From: Gnetum montanum
Lineage: Eukaryota; Streptophyta; Gnetopsida; Gnetales; Gnetaceae
Reading direction: 5' to 3'
DNA length: 23,855 nt
NCBI GenBank assembly: GCA_015680685.1
Contig: MNCI01005936.1
Location: forward strand, 257,695 to 281,549
The notes under the pieces are model-generated. The model did no database searches. It saw only the letters and a list, made by a program, of their open reading frames with translations, and was not told where the DNA came from. Within the stretch, counting starts at the first letter, position 1; every line of letters begins with the position of its first letter. Made by a program: the position numbers and the translations under genes. Below, piece by piece: positions 1 to 8,725 of the stretch.

Positions 1-501
1 AGATCCATATCAGCCATACCACAACCTAGCCAATGAACCTAAACCGAAGCAAGGTATTATTTACTTAATGATTCAATTACCCTTGCTAATATATGATTGT
101 GTTGTGTGTGCAGATGGCCATCATACAACAACGAAATGGATCTGGCGCAAACACTTGGAATGGAGTAGCACTGAAGCTGCTATGCAAGGAGCAGGATCGA
201 TAATGCACTTACGGATGGGCAACAAATGACGCAATCTAGGCATTGGTAGCAGCAAGACTCTTCTCTCTTCTTCGTCTATTCTATTCTCTCTCCTCTTTTC
301 TCTCAGCTACCAAATATGGCCTGATGTCATTGTAATAAGGTGTTCACCCTTGTTGTTATGAACACTAGTTTTTGTCAAGTCTTGTAATAAAGACCCGTTC
401 ACATGTCATTCCATTAGTTCAATTTCCCCTTAATAATCCCATACCTACCTGATATCATTGTAAGGAACTCAAGGATGAGTTTTCATTCAGTCATGGGGGT
501 A
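1..501 (+). mobile_element. 3' internal region of Ty3/gypsy element A, ending in polypurine tract
   Basis: This stretch matches, in reverse orientation, the internal flank of LTR D at 18654-19143. Shared blocks include the text around 114-300 and the end just before the LTR. It ends in a short purine run (catgggggta, 492-501), where plus-strand DNA synthesis would be primed, directly before the LTR start. One frame is similar at protein level between the two copies (KHLEW..., EA-MQ, MHL-M-N), with a stop in copy A where D reads Arg or another residue. It may be the tail of a small 3' ORF. A branch-point-like ctaat (86-90) and a TG-rich tract ending in cag (111-113) resemble a plant 3' splice site. 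The rest of element A lies left of the window. Identity as element interior is well supported; function of the small frame is unknown. Confidence 0.75.
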
Positions 502-527
502 TGATGATACACGACATGCACTGTGCC

Positions 528-571
528 GCGATATAGCGTCTTTCCCTGCAATATCGCGTACGTGATATCGC
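528..571 (+). promoter_or_regulatory. Three palindromic ATATCGC boxes in U3 of LTR A
   Basis: Three near-identical palindromic boxes lie just upstream of the TATA box: GCGATATAGCG (528-538), GCAATATCGC (548-557) and GTGATATCGC (562-571). They are variants of the perfect palindrome GCGATATCGC, which is present intact in LTR D. The position and repetition suggest binding sites for a dimeric host transcription factor or a methylation-sensitive enhancer. This is inferred from position only. Confidence 0.55.
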
Positions 572-587
572 GGTCCGTTGCCATATC

Positions 588-595
588 TATAAATA
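588..595 (+). promoter_or_regulatory. TATA box of LTR A
   Basis: TATAAATA lies 86 bp after the LTR start. The same octamer sits 84 bp into LTR C and about 87-94 bp into LTR D. Transcription would start about 25-35 bp downstream. Confidence 0.75.
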
Positions 596-761
596 AGAGG
601 TGGCACTCCCCTTATTTCCCAATCCTGGCTAGAAGTAGCGAAGCTCTGGCAAATTGATCACTCCAGAGTTAGAATTTTTCCCATGTGCCCGCAGTAGGAG
701 TCCTAGAGTGAATGGCTCTTTATTCGAGTAGCTTGTAACCTGAACCCAAGTTGTGTATGAC

Positions 762-767
762 AATAAA
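762..767 (+). terminator. Poly(A) signal of LTR A
   Basis: AATAAA lies 174 bp after the TATA box. Matching hexamers occur at 2637 in LTR C and 18391 in LTR D at nearly the same spacing (187 and 176 bp), which supports a real cleavage signal marking the end of R. Confidence 0.6.
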
Positions 768-836
768 GACAAACTTGATTGGATAAACCTTGCAGTACAT
801 GGTTTTAATTATTGTTGTTATTTACTACTTTCCTAG

Positions 837-1126
837 TGCGCACAAGTACGACTTGATTACGAGCATCTACGGATGTGTACGGCTAATCAAGGAATCGGCT
901 GCTTGTCGCAACGCATGAGTATGACTTAACTACGAGCATTGGCTGATTGGTAACCCAGTAGCGTATTCTAGGATCTGCGCTTGGTAATCCCAGTAGTAGT
1001 CCAATGTGTACAGCTAGTTAAGGAATCGGCTGCTCATCGCTAGGCTAGAATGTGTGATAAGTATGACTTGGCTACGAGCATCCACGGGTGTGTACGGCTA
1101 GCCAAGGAATCAGCTGCTTATCACAC
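837..1126 (+). repeat. Array of three covarying hairpins in U5 of LTR A
   Basis: There are three related units: H1 837-910, H2 915-1037, H3 1052-1126. Each has the order stem P1, internal loop, stem P2, internal loop, stem P3, loop. Loop strands are nearly constant: TA(C/T)GA, CGAG, TGTAC(G/A)GC and GAATC(G/A)GCTG. Stems differ but still pair. P2 is CTTGATTA/TAATCAAG, CTTAACTA/TAGTTAAG and CTTGGCTA/TAGCCAAG. P1 is ACAAG/CTTGT, ATGAG/CTCAT and GTGTGATAAG/CTTATCACAC. H2 carries an extra ~58 bp in its apical loop, between CATTGG and CCAATG. The array lies after the inferred R end, so it would be in the U5 leader of the transcript. LTR D keeps only a left-half relic (TATGA, CCACTT, CGAG). No known ribozyme core was recognised. 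Confidence 0.75.
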
Positions 1127-1629
1127 TTAAGCTAAATAGGTGCCTCAGTACAACCAATTTGAGCACTTGCGTTATGTGTGGTGATCCCAGTAACGATTAG
1201 CGTTTGGTAGCCACAGTTGCATAGTTCAAGGTGTGTCCGGTAAGTGGGAACGGATGCTGACGCTAGTTAACTTAGACTTAGGACATTAGTTAGAGTTAGC
1301 TAGCTTCTCAACCCTTTCCCTCATAGCTTAGGAGATAAAACTAAAAATAACAAAAAAATCACATACCTCAGACTTGCTTAACCATACACTGTGACACTTA
1401 CAAGCAAGCCTGGGAAGACAACGAATGATTAACCCCAAGTGTTTCTTGTGGTGTTAAGGCATTTAGTCTACGAAGTTCGACCGGATTGCGCGTACACGCT
1501 CGTATTCGTATGGTTGAGTGTAGGGGTACCTCACCACTCATCACTAATTAACTAATGACAATAAATAAATCACAAACTAGCTTAAGGTGATGAGCGTCTA
1601 TCTCTAACTCACTATCACATTTCTATACA

Positions 1630-2188
1630 TGTGCATTAGCTATTGGGTTATTAAGCAATGTTGGTAGTAGGTGCACCAAGTGAATTGCTATTGGGATTAC
1701 CAAGCTAGTACAAATTAATACTTGAAGTTAGATCATCATCATCCCCCCATTTAGTTATTATGCAATGAAATGTAAATGGTATGCTATGAAAATAATAAAG
1801 AATAATATAAATTAAATGTATAAAACAATGAAGTCTAAGCTAAGTTAGAGTATTGCAATAAATAGAAAGCCATCTTAATCTTTATTGTCATGATGCATCT
1901 ATCTAGTTATAATTTACTTGAATAAAGTGGCTAGATAATAGACTCTTAGATTCATGTTGTGAGAACTTATTAACTATAACATAGACTAGATTTTTAAAAT
2001 TGACAAAGTCCAGCTACATGATGAATGAAAGGTATATTAAATATGACTAGTAAGCATATATTCATAGGTAGCTTGACTCGAAGATGTCACATTTGTGATG
2101 TAGCATTATTGGTTGCAACATTATGGATGTAATGTATTCGTTGTGACATTACAACTAATTGATAAACATGCTTTGATTTTTTTCATCA
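1630..2188 (-). repeat. LTR E, degenerate minus-strand LTR
   Basis: Read on the minus strand it starts TGATGA (2188 downward) after a purine run, and shares scattered blocks with LTR D in the same order: the AATAAAG-like stretches near 1920, the block around 1830-1870, and the wording ctattgggattaccaagc near 1690. The 3' part is shortened, and no clean 3' end is visible between 1544 and 1630. It lies tail-to-tail with LTR A. Very diverged; boundaries approximate. Confidence 0.55.
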
Positions 2189-2365
2189 TACCCCATGACT
2201 AATGAAAAAATCATCCTTGATTTACAAAAAAGGAAAAGAGTTTTGTTACAAAATTGATGGAAGTGGCATAGAGTAACATTGACTAATTGATTGATAATAC
2301 AAAATGTAAGTGCCATATTTGACAAATTTTTTGTGAGTTGTATTCACATTACAATAATTAGATAG
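2189..2365 (-). mobile_element. Internal flank of element E
   Basis: It begins taccccatg (purine tract on the minus strand) followed by aatcatccttga and a tacaaaat block. It resembles the flank of LTR D at 18654-18760 in order and wording. It stops at 2365, where element B was inserted. No coding sequence is visible. Confidence 0.5.
2361..2365. repeat. Left target-site duplication of element B (gatag)
   Basis: Five bases directly before the TGATG start of LTR C. The matching copy is aatag at 10879-10883, differing by one G/A transition. Five-bp duplications are normal for Ty3/gypsy insertion. Confidence 0.55.
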
Positions 2366-3159
2366 TGATGAATTGTGTTTTATGTCTGCTGCAATGTTGG
2401 GTTTCTGACATTGGGGTCTTGATGCAACGTTGGGGGGTATACGCCGACCTATAAATATAGTGCTTGGGCTCTTGATTTGGCATCAGCTTTTGGTCATTTT
2501 TTAGTTAAAGTAGTGAAGCTCTTGTAGTTTATTCTCTCCAATGTTAGAATATTTTTTGAGTACTTGTAGAAGGAGTCTAAGTGTGTATGGTTCTTTGTTC
2601 AAGCACTGATGTACCTGAGCATAGCAGTGTGATGGGAATAAAATGAACTCTTTTGACAATCCTTGCATCATTGAGAGTAGATTGATATTTTCTTTAATGC
2701 AATTTACTTTCATGTTTTTTACTTTAATGCATTTAAATTTAGCAATTTATTCTAGTAGTTAATGAACACAAGCATGACCACTTCAAGCATACATATAGTA
2801 CTTGTTAACCCAACAACGCTTAATGTTTGATGTTTAGGAAAGTGGGATGGTTACTTGTGTTAGGCTAGATAGGTAGTAATGAATTAGATTTTAAATTACT
2901 CTACTCTTCATTCTTGTTATAGGCAATCAAATCTATAAAATATAAAATAAGAAAAATCATATACCTCAATTACACTTAAACCATACCCTTGAGTCTCACA
3001 AGTGTAGTTGGGAAGACAACGAATGTTCTCAATACCCATTTCACTTCCTAGAAGAGATAGTGTATTGAAAAACTATAGGTCCGCAGAATCTGATTGGATT
3101 ATGTGTAAATACCTTAGTGATTTGTATGGTTGGACATAGGGGTACCTCATTGCTCATCA
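2366..3159 (+). repeat. LTR C (5' LTR of element B)
   Basis: It starts TGATGAATTG and ends GCTCATCA just before the primer-binding site; 794 bp. Its last ~258 bp match LTR F (10620-10878) closely. It shares the TATA box, poly(A) signal, the ccatttca-type blocks and the end with LTRs A and D. U3 lacks the ATATCGC palindromes and instead has three related boxes (gcaatgttggg, gacattgggg, gcaacgttgggg; about 2390-2437). Confidence 0.8.
2450..2457 (+). promoter_or_regulatory. TATA box of LTR C
   Basis: TATAAATA lies 84 bp into the LTR, the same position as in LTR A. AATAAA at 2637-2642 is the probable poly(A) signal. Confidence 0.7.
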
Positions 3160-3160
3160 T

Positions 3161-3180
3161 TGGTACCATTGCCGAGGACC
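3161..3180 (+). other. Primer-binding site, tRNA-Asp type
   Basis: TGGTACCATTGCCGAGGACC starts two bases after the LTR end. Athila-group elements commonly use a site complementary to the 3' end of tRNA-Asp (TGGCGCCGTTGCCGGGG...). The differences here are nearly all C-to-T or G-to-A, several at CpG positions, as expected of methylated DNA that has decayed. The tRNA assignment relies on recalled family knowledge. Confidence 0.7.
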
Positions 3181-3318
3181 TTTTGGTTGTTTTGTGTGCT
3201 ATCTAGGACTTAGTAAAATTATTTAAATCATTGGAATGAACCTTAGAGTCACATCACATCTTAAGATTACTACAATAATATTTGGAAATACATTGCATTT
3301 TATCTAATCTAATTGAAA

Positions 3319-4980
3319 ATGTCTTCCTCTCACAAGAGCGATTCTTTGCCCAAGTGTGATAAAGCTTATTAGCTAGTGCCTCAACAATATTGAATAGTAT
3401 ATGCTCATTTTGATGAGTATGTACCAAATTTCACCTTCATCCTACACCAGGATAAATAGTTGTGGTGGCACGACATGGAGGGAAACATTGTGTTGCTTCC
3501 TAATTGATCTGTTCCTACAATGCTCCACAAAATGCTTATATGATATGGTCTTCAAGAATGTCATGCTGGGTATGTTGTGCAAGATACTGATGTTAGGGAT
3601 TATCATCCCACTAAATCGATAGCTAGAACAACACTATGAATCTTTGAAGGGGAAAAGATTTAATGATTCTCCATTCCTATTGTACCAAAAAGCTAGTGGG
3701 GAATCCTTCTCTAGGGGTTTTCCATTCAATGAAATTCCTCTCTTTAACTTCAGTGAAAAAGGTTAAAACCAGAACTTCTAGTCCACGATTCACAATCTTG
3801 GTTCTGGTAAAAATGAATTGAATGACAAAGAAGGATCCAGAGAGTGAAGTTAAGGTGGGCATGTAGATAAAAAACAAGATTGTGATCATGGTTATGATCA
3901 CTGAAAAGGTGGAAGCAAGCACCATGATGGTGCTACTTCTCCTTCCTCTTCCCCTTTGTCATCATCATCATCATCATCTTCTGGCTCTAATCATGACCAT
4001 AGAAGGCAAGACTATGATGGAGGTGACCAAAATGAACAAAATGACCAACGAGACCAAAATGACCAATGGGACCATTAGGAAAGGCAAGATCAAGGGCGTA
4101 GATGTTCAAGAGAGGCACATCACCATGAACGAAAGGGTAGTTAAGGACATCATAGGCACCATGATTAAGGCCTTGATGAGCCTTTGATTGCTACCCAAAG
4201 TATGCTTAATATCGTAGAGGCAGTATGAATTCCAACAAGGCATGTGAAGGATAGTTGGATCAAAAGGTTAGAGATGAACAATATTCCTCAGTTCTAAGGG
4301 GGATATAACTCTGATCCATAGAACCATATCCAAGCTTTTCAAGATGCATGTGCCTTGTAGAATATAGAAAATGAGTAGCAAAAACTCAAGGTGTTCCCAA
4401 GGACACTCATCAAAGAATAAGAGAATTGGTACTAGTCCTTAGAGTCAAAATCTACTAGACGATGGAGTACTATTCTTGAGTTATTCAATGATAAATATGA
4501 AACGTACTCCAAAGTGTCCAATTTGAGAAGGAAAATCCAATGATGAAAAAAAGGAACACATGAACCCTTGGATGCTGCCATCGGCCGATACTATTCTTTG
4601 ATCCACAAATGTCCCAACCATGGTTATTCTCAACTAGATCAACTTTTTCACATAGTATATGAACTTCGATTAGAAATAAGGAGAACCCTTGGTGTCTATG
4701 CCCAAGGGCAAGGGTTAGAACTAAGTGCCTATTAGATACAAAGGTTGATAGAGCAGGTAGCCAAAGAGGAGGGTGAACTAGGAAAAAGAGAAAATGCCAA
4801 AGAGTACAATTGCAATTCTTTCATTCCCAAGAGGGAGGTTTAATTCTGTGATAGTGAGGATGAGTTTGTACTTGATGAGGGGGTGAATAAGGGAACCTTG
4901 CCACTCTAAAAATTTCAATCTAAACTTACAACCAAGGTTGATTAGTTATGGGACTTCATGGATGCAAATTCTAGGTTATT
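3319..4980 (+). pseudogene. gag: gag of element B (capsid region), broken
   Basis: The first ATG after the primer site is at 3319 (MSSSHKSDS). The N-terminal part (DEYVPNFTFILHQD near 3415-3455) matches the gag start of element D at 23525-23854. A Ser/His/Arg/Asp-rich low-complexity stretch follows (about 3900-4190). The retrotransposon gag core lies about 4230-4740: FPRTLIKE, then LESKSTRRWSTILELFNDK, then RRTLGVYAQGQ. After that come lysine-rich, coiled-coil-like residues (LIEQVAKEEGELGKRE). There are many stops, mostly where D has Gln, Trp or Arg. Frame breaks occur around 3500-3900. The copy ends abruptly near 4970: the zinc-knuckle and Pro/Gln-rich section seen in D (about 21400-22200) is missing, so nucleic-acid binding would be lost. 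The identity of the core is clear; exact limits are not. Confidence 0.75.
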
Positions 4981-5089
4981 CTAAAAATTGTCGATCAGTT
5001 ATGGGACCCATGCTTGACAACCTTGCTCCTACATCTTCCTTTGTACCAAATACCTTCAAGTCACCTTTAAACCAAAATTTGCTTAGGAT

Positions 5090-5600
5090 CCATACCGTCA
5101 TGCTTACTCATACTGTATCTGATTAGATTTATGCTAGAAACCTTCCTAGGAAATTAGCTGATCATGGAAGTCCTTTCATTTATTTGCAAATTGCTAGAAA
5201 TGAACCATGTAAGGCTCTTCTTGACTCAGGTTCTGGTTTCAATCTAATTTCTCATGAGATGTATATTGCCTAGAACCTACCTCCTCTCAAGAAGAGCAAC
5301 ATAAGATTAGAATTGGCAGACTAGTCCATCATTATTCCATTGGGACTAGTAGAAGACATCGTGACCACTGTTTGTGGGTGGTCTTATCCTGCTAATTTCC
5401 TAATGATCATAGTGGAGAATTGCAAAGGGGATTTCCCAATGATCATGGTAAGGGCATGGTCAAGCACCATTGATGCAAGAATGGGCATTAGAGATCTTTC
5501 CCTAGAGATATCCAAAGAAAATGCATTTGGAAAGATCAAGAAGAAGAGAATTCCATGCATCGCATATAGTGATACAGGGCATAGTTGTGTGTAGAAACTT
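5090..5600 (+). pseudogene. Aspartic protease of element B, broken
   Basis: The active-site motif DSGSG (5223-5237), in the context KALLDSGSGFNLIS, is the Asp-Ser/Thr-Gly of retropepsins, which cut the polyprotein. Downstream, LGLVEDIVTTVCGWSYP and a late block RAWSSTIDARMGIRDLSLEI correspond to the flap-to-C-terminal part, where related elements have a GRPFLAT-like segment. In-frame stops sit near 5273 and 5321; 5340-5594 is open. The same domain is present in element D at 20812-21282 with ~75% similar residues by eye. It is preceded by MLTHTVSD, shared with D (MLTHTIID). Confidence 0.8.
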
Positions 5601-5740
5601 TGGGCTATAAAGAAACATCTATCTCTACATGCAAGTAGTGTGCACCAGAAGCAGAAATCGAAAGGTGTCTATACACAACAACCATAAAATAGGAGGGCAC
5701 CTAGTGGCTGACCATTGATATTAAAAGCAGCACACTTTGC

Positions 5741-5962
5741 ATGGAACTGACTGAGAGCTTGACATGCGCATATGTCATAGACATGGATGAAGTAGGACAA
5801 GTTCATCATCAACTCTCTGATGACAGCTATTGGGGAGAGTTAGAGATTCCTAAAACTTTCAAGAAAGAGCCCCTTGAACTAAAAATGATACCAATAGGAA
5901 TGGAATATGTGTTTTTGAAAAATGGAAAGCCAGTCATAATTAATGCAAATCTTGCTCCATAG
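5741..5962 (+). pseudogene. Protease-RT linker of element B
   Basis: An open stretch of 73 codons ahead of RT. The segment KTFKKEPLELK...PIGMEYVFLKNGKPVIINANLAP resembles the conserved pre-RT linker of Athila/Tat polyproteins (a KP-P-hL-YvFL pattern followed by PVIIss-L). A stop follows at 5960. The ATG is internal to the polyprotein, not a true start. Confidence 0.65.
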
Positions 5963-6900
5963 TAGAAAAAGATGCTATTGAAGGTAGTTGAAAAATGGTC
6001 AGCAACTTTTGGTTGGTCATATTCTAAACTCATAGGGACTGATCGTAGGATATGCTAGCATTGCATCTACACTAATCTAGCCATGAAATCAAAAAGATAA
6101 CCATAGAGGCAATTAAACTACAAACTAAAGCAGATCGTCAAAGAGGAAATCAAGTACTTAAGGTGGGGTTCATTTTTTTCATTGTAGATAGTGAGTGGAT
6201 TAGTCCACTCATAATTGTGCTAAAGAAAGGAGGCTAGTGGTAGGTCTACATCGATTTTTGGTTCTTGAATATGACAACATTCAAAGATCATTTTCCATTG
6301 CCATTTGTTAACTAGGTGCCCGACACAATATCTAGACATTGCTACTACAGTTTCTTAGATGGTTATAGTGGCTATAACCAAAATCAAATTGCACTAGAAG
6401 ACTAAGCTAAAATAACATTCATGAGTCCTTCAAGGAATTTTTCATATCACAAGATGTTATTTGGTCTATGCAATGCTCTTGCTACATTCGAGCACCTGGT
6501 TCTGAGAAGTTTTCAACAACAGATCAATAGTGGTGTGGAAGTCTTCATGGATGACTTCTCCACTTGTGGAGCTACATTTGAGCAAGTCCTAGACCACCTT
6601 GAGCAAGTGTGAAAATGATGTGTTGAAACCAACTTGTGGCTTAATTGGTAGAAAATTCACTTAATGGTTCAGGGGGGCATTGTATTGGGGCATAGAATAT
6701 TGTAAGCAAGAATTGAGGTAGATCATGAGAAAATAAGGGTCATCCAAGGAATAACCTGCTAGCTAAAAATAGTTAAATATGTTTGGTCATTCCTTGGACA
6801 TACTAGCTACTACTAGCGATTCATAGAGAATTTCTCTAAGATTGCAAAACCATTGGTGAAACTAACAAAGAAAGATGCTCCTTTCGTCTAGACTGCGTAA
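5963..6900 (+). pseudogene. Reverse transcriptase of element B, broken
   Basis: RT copies the element RNA into DNA. Visible in order: DSEWISPLIIVLKKGG (about 6190-6235), a fingers motif; YIDFWFLN and KDHFPLPF (about 6245-6308); FLDGYSGYNQNQIALED (first catalytic Asp codon 6358-6360); KITF then a gap-free GLCNALATFE (about 6463-6495); and the polymerase box VFMDDFS (catalytic Asp pair 6550-6555), the F-M-D-D form usual in the Athila/Tat group. Thumb/connection motifs follow (GGIVLGH near 6675, IEVDHEKI near 6715, FLGH-----RFIENFSKIAKPLVKLTKKD near 6793-6880). Stops replace Trp, Gln and Arg codons at several places, e.g. 6227, 6329 and 6403. Both metal-binding Asp of the FMDD box remain. Confidence 0.88.
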
Positions 6901-6959
6901 TGTGAAAAAGCATTTTTATAGCTGAAATAGAAACATGTAGAAACTCCAATTCTACAAGC

Positions 6960-7344
6960 ACCGAACTAGTCTAGAACATTTCATAGCATGATAGATGCAT
7001 CAAATTATGCCTTAAAAGAGGTGTTGATGTAGTTAGATGACAAGAAATGTCCATACTACATCCACTACAGTAGCCAAAGCATTGTGGGTGCACAACTGAA
7101 CTACATTGCCATAGAGAAAGAATTGATGGTAGTGGTGTTTGCTCTAGAGAAGTTTAGGCATTATGTGCTTGGATACAAGGTTTTTGTGCACATGAATCAT
7201 AGTGCCATCTGCTTCCTAATGGACAAGCTAATGGTGAGTCCTCATGTCATACAGTGGCTGGTGATCTTGCATGAATTTGATCTTATGATGGTAGATCAAA
7301 AGGGAGCTGAGAATGTGGTTGTTGATCACTTGTCTCAATTGTGA
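6960..7344 (+). pseudogene. RNase H of element B, with a catalytic change
   Basis: RNase H removes RNA from the RNA/DNA hybrid. MIDASNYAL (first acidic residue, Asp codon 6994-6996), then AIEKELMVVVFALEKFRHY (Glu motif), then HMNHSAICFLM, where the family has a T-D-H motif: the Asp is Asn here (codon 7195-7197, aat; a G-to-A change). It ends in GAENVVVDHLSQL with the last Asp at 7324-7326. The stretch 7084-7344 is open; a stop lies near 7030. The missing acidic residue would inactivate it even if the stops were absent. Confidence 0.85.
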
Positions 7345-8330
7345 TGGAACAACAAAGAGGAAGAAGATATGTTATCTAATATGTTTTTGATGGCCTCCTC
7401 TTTGCTTGGGCTATAACTGAATAATTGCCCAATCAGCCAAAATGGTATGATGGCATTCTCACCTATCTTCTCACTTAGGAGATGCCACAAGGATTGGACC
7501 ATTGGAAGAAACAACAGTTTCTTTAGCAAGTAAAACTATTCATGAAGATCAACAAACATCTCTACAAGGTGTGTGATGATGGATTGGTTCATTGGTGTCT
7601 CCTTGATGCAGATCAACTACACATTTTCCAAGATGCTCATGAATGTCCTTGTAGAGGACACTATGCTGGGAGATGCACAACCATTAAAATCCTGATGGCA
7701 AGGTACTATTGACCAACAATCCTTAGGGATGCTCACCATCAAATCTACTCTTGTGAATGATTCCAACGAGATGGTGGAATGATTGCTTGAATAGAGGAAC
7801 CTCAATAATGGATTCAACCACTATAACCATTTGACATTTGGGGCATTGATTTCATGGGTCCCATGATGCCCATGTCAAATGGAAAGGCATACATCATAGT
7901 TGTTGTTGACTATTGTACAAAATGGGTAGAAGTAGTGGTCATCATTGACTATACATCTTCTACTACTGCTTGATTTGTACAACAAAATGTTGTAAATAGG
8001 TTTGGTGTGCTACATGCATTAATTTCTGACAATGGAACTCACTTTATAGGTACCACTTTTTGGAAGCTCATGAAAAATTTGGGGGTTGAATATAAACTCA
8101 CAACACCTTACCATCCTCAAGCCAATGGTCAAGCTAAGGTTACTAATAGGGAAATCACAAGGATTCTGACAAGAATTGTTAGCAAGTATAGGAAGGATTG
8201 GATCACAAAACTCAACGATGCCCTTTGGGCCTATCACTCAACATAGAAACTTCCTATAGGCTACTTTACCTATGAGCTTGTGTACAAAAAATTACCAACA
8301 CTTCCTATTTAATCGAAGCTCTGTATACTT
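7345..8330 (+). pseudogene. Integrase of element B, broken
   Basis: Zinc-binding domain: His codons 7638-7640 and 7659-7661 (HECPCRGHYAGR), Cys 7752-7754, and the second Cys position read as Phe (7761) after a stop that replaces Arg. Core: Asp 7848-7850 (WGIDFMGP), Asp 8028-8030 (ISDNGTHF), and the third acidic position at 8136-8138 reads AAG (Lys) instead of GAG (Glu) in HPQANGQAKVTNRE. Spacing is D-59-D-35-(E), so the core has no net indel. Stops replace Trp (7710) and Arg (7969) codons. 8007-8246 is open. The C-terminal tail runs on to about 8700 (KLQLGDKVL-like near 8500), with several stops. The order matches Ty3/gypsy. Confidence 0.88.
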
Positions 8331-8725
8331 TCAATAGCATGTGACCTTGACCTTGACTTAAGTCTAGCTCAAAAAGAAAGACTAATGAATCTCAACCTAC
8401 TAGATGAAGATTGATTGGTAGCCCTATCATCAAACAAGTTGCAGAAGGCCTACAATAAAAAGTGTCATAACCTAAAAATCAAAAAATTCAAACTTCAACT
8501 AGGAGACAAGGTTCTCTACTAGAACCCCACACATGTACCTCAATGAACTAAGTTTCAAATGTTGTGGGAAGGACTTTACATCATTTATGAGACTTTTCCT
8601 TCTAGGGCCATGATGATCTACAAACCTGAGAGCCCAAACAAGAAACAACTAGTCAATATCCAACATCCAACAAATTAACCCTTTCCATAAGCATGAGCTA
8701 GCCAATACAACAAAATCCTCATTGG
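8331..8725 (+). pseudogene. Integrase C-terminal tail of element B
   Basis: Residual pol reading with stops. KNKCHNLKIKKFKLQLGDKVL-like text (about 8456-8520) resembles the post-core tail of Athila/Tat integrases, and KPESPNKKQLVNIQH lies near 8625. No clear end; it passes into the non-coding 3' region near 8725, where homology with element D resumes. Confidence 0.55.

Larger units (their letters stand above)
502..1543 (+). repeat. LTR A (3' LTR of element A), plus strand
   Basis: It begins TGATGATAC after the purine tract and ends ACTCATCA, giving the TG...CA ends expected of LTRs. About 1042 bp. It matches the reverse complement of LTR D (17848-18653) over U3, TATA box, R, much of U5 and the last ~200 bp (tatggttgagtgtaggggta near the end). 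U3 is about 502-610, R about 611-785, U5 about 786-1543, inferred from TATA and AATAAA positions. It is ~235 bp longer than LTR D, mostly because of the hairpin array at 837-1126. Boundaries are good to a few bases. Confidence 0.85.

Noticed and set aside
837-1126. Hairpin array as a hammerhead ribozyme (retrozyme)
   Set aside because: The hammerhead core (CTGATGA ... GAAA) is not present in any of the three units, nor did I recognise the twister or pistol conserved loops.
3677-3925. Minus-strand 82-codon frame inside gag of B
   Set aside because: Antisense to gag; the gag frame on the plus strand explains the sequence through homology with D.
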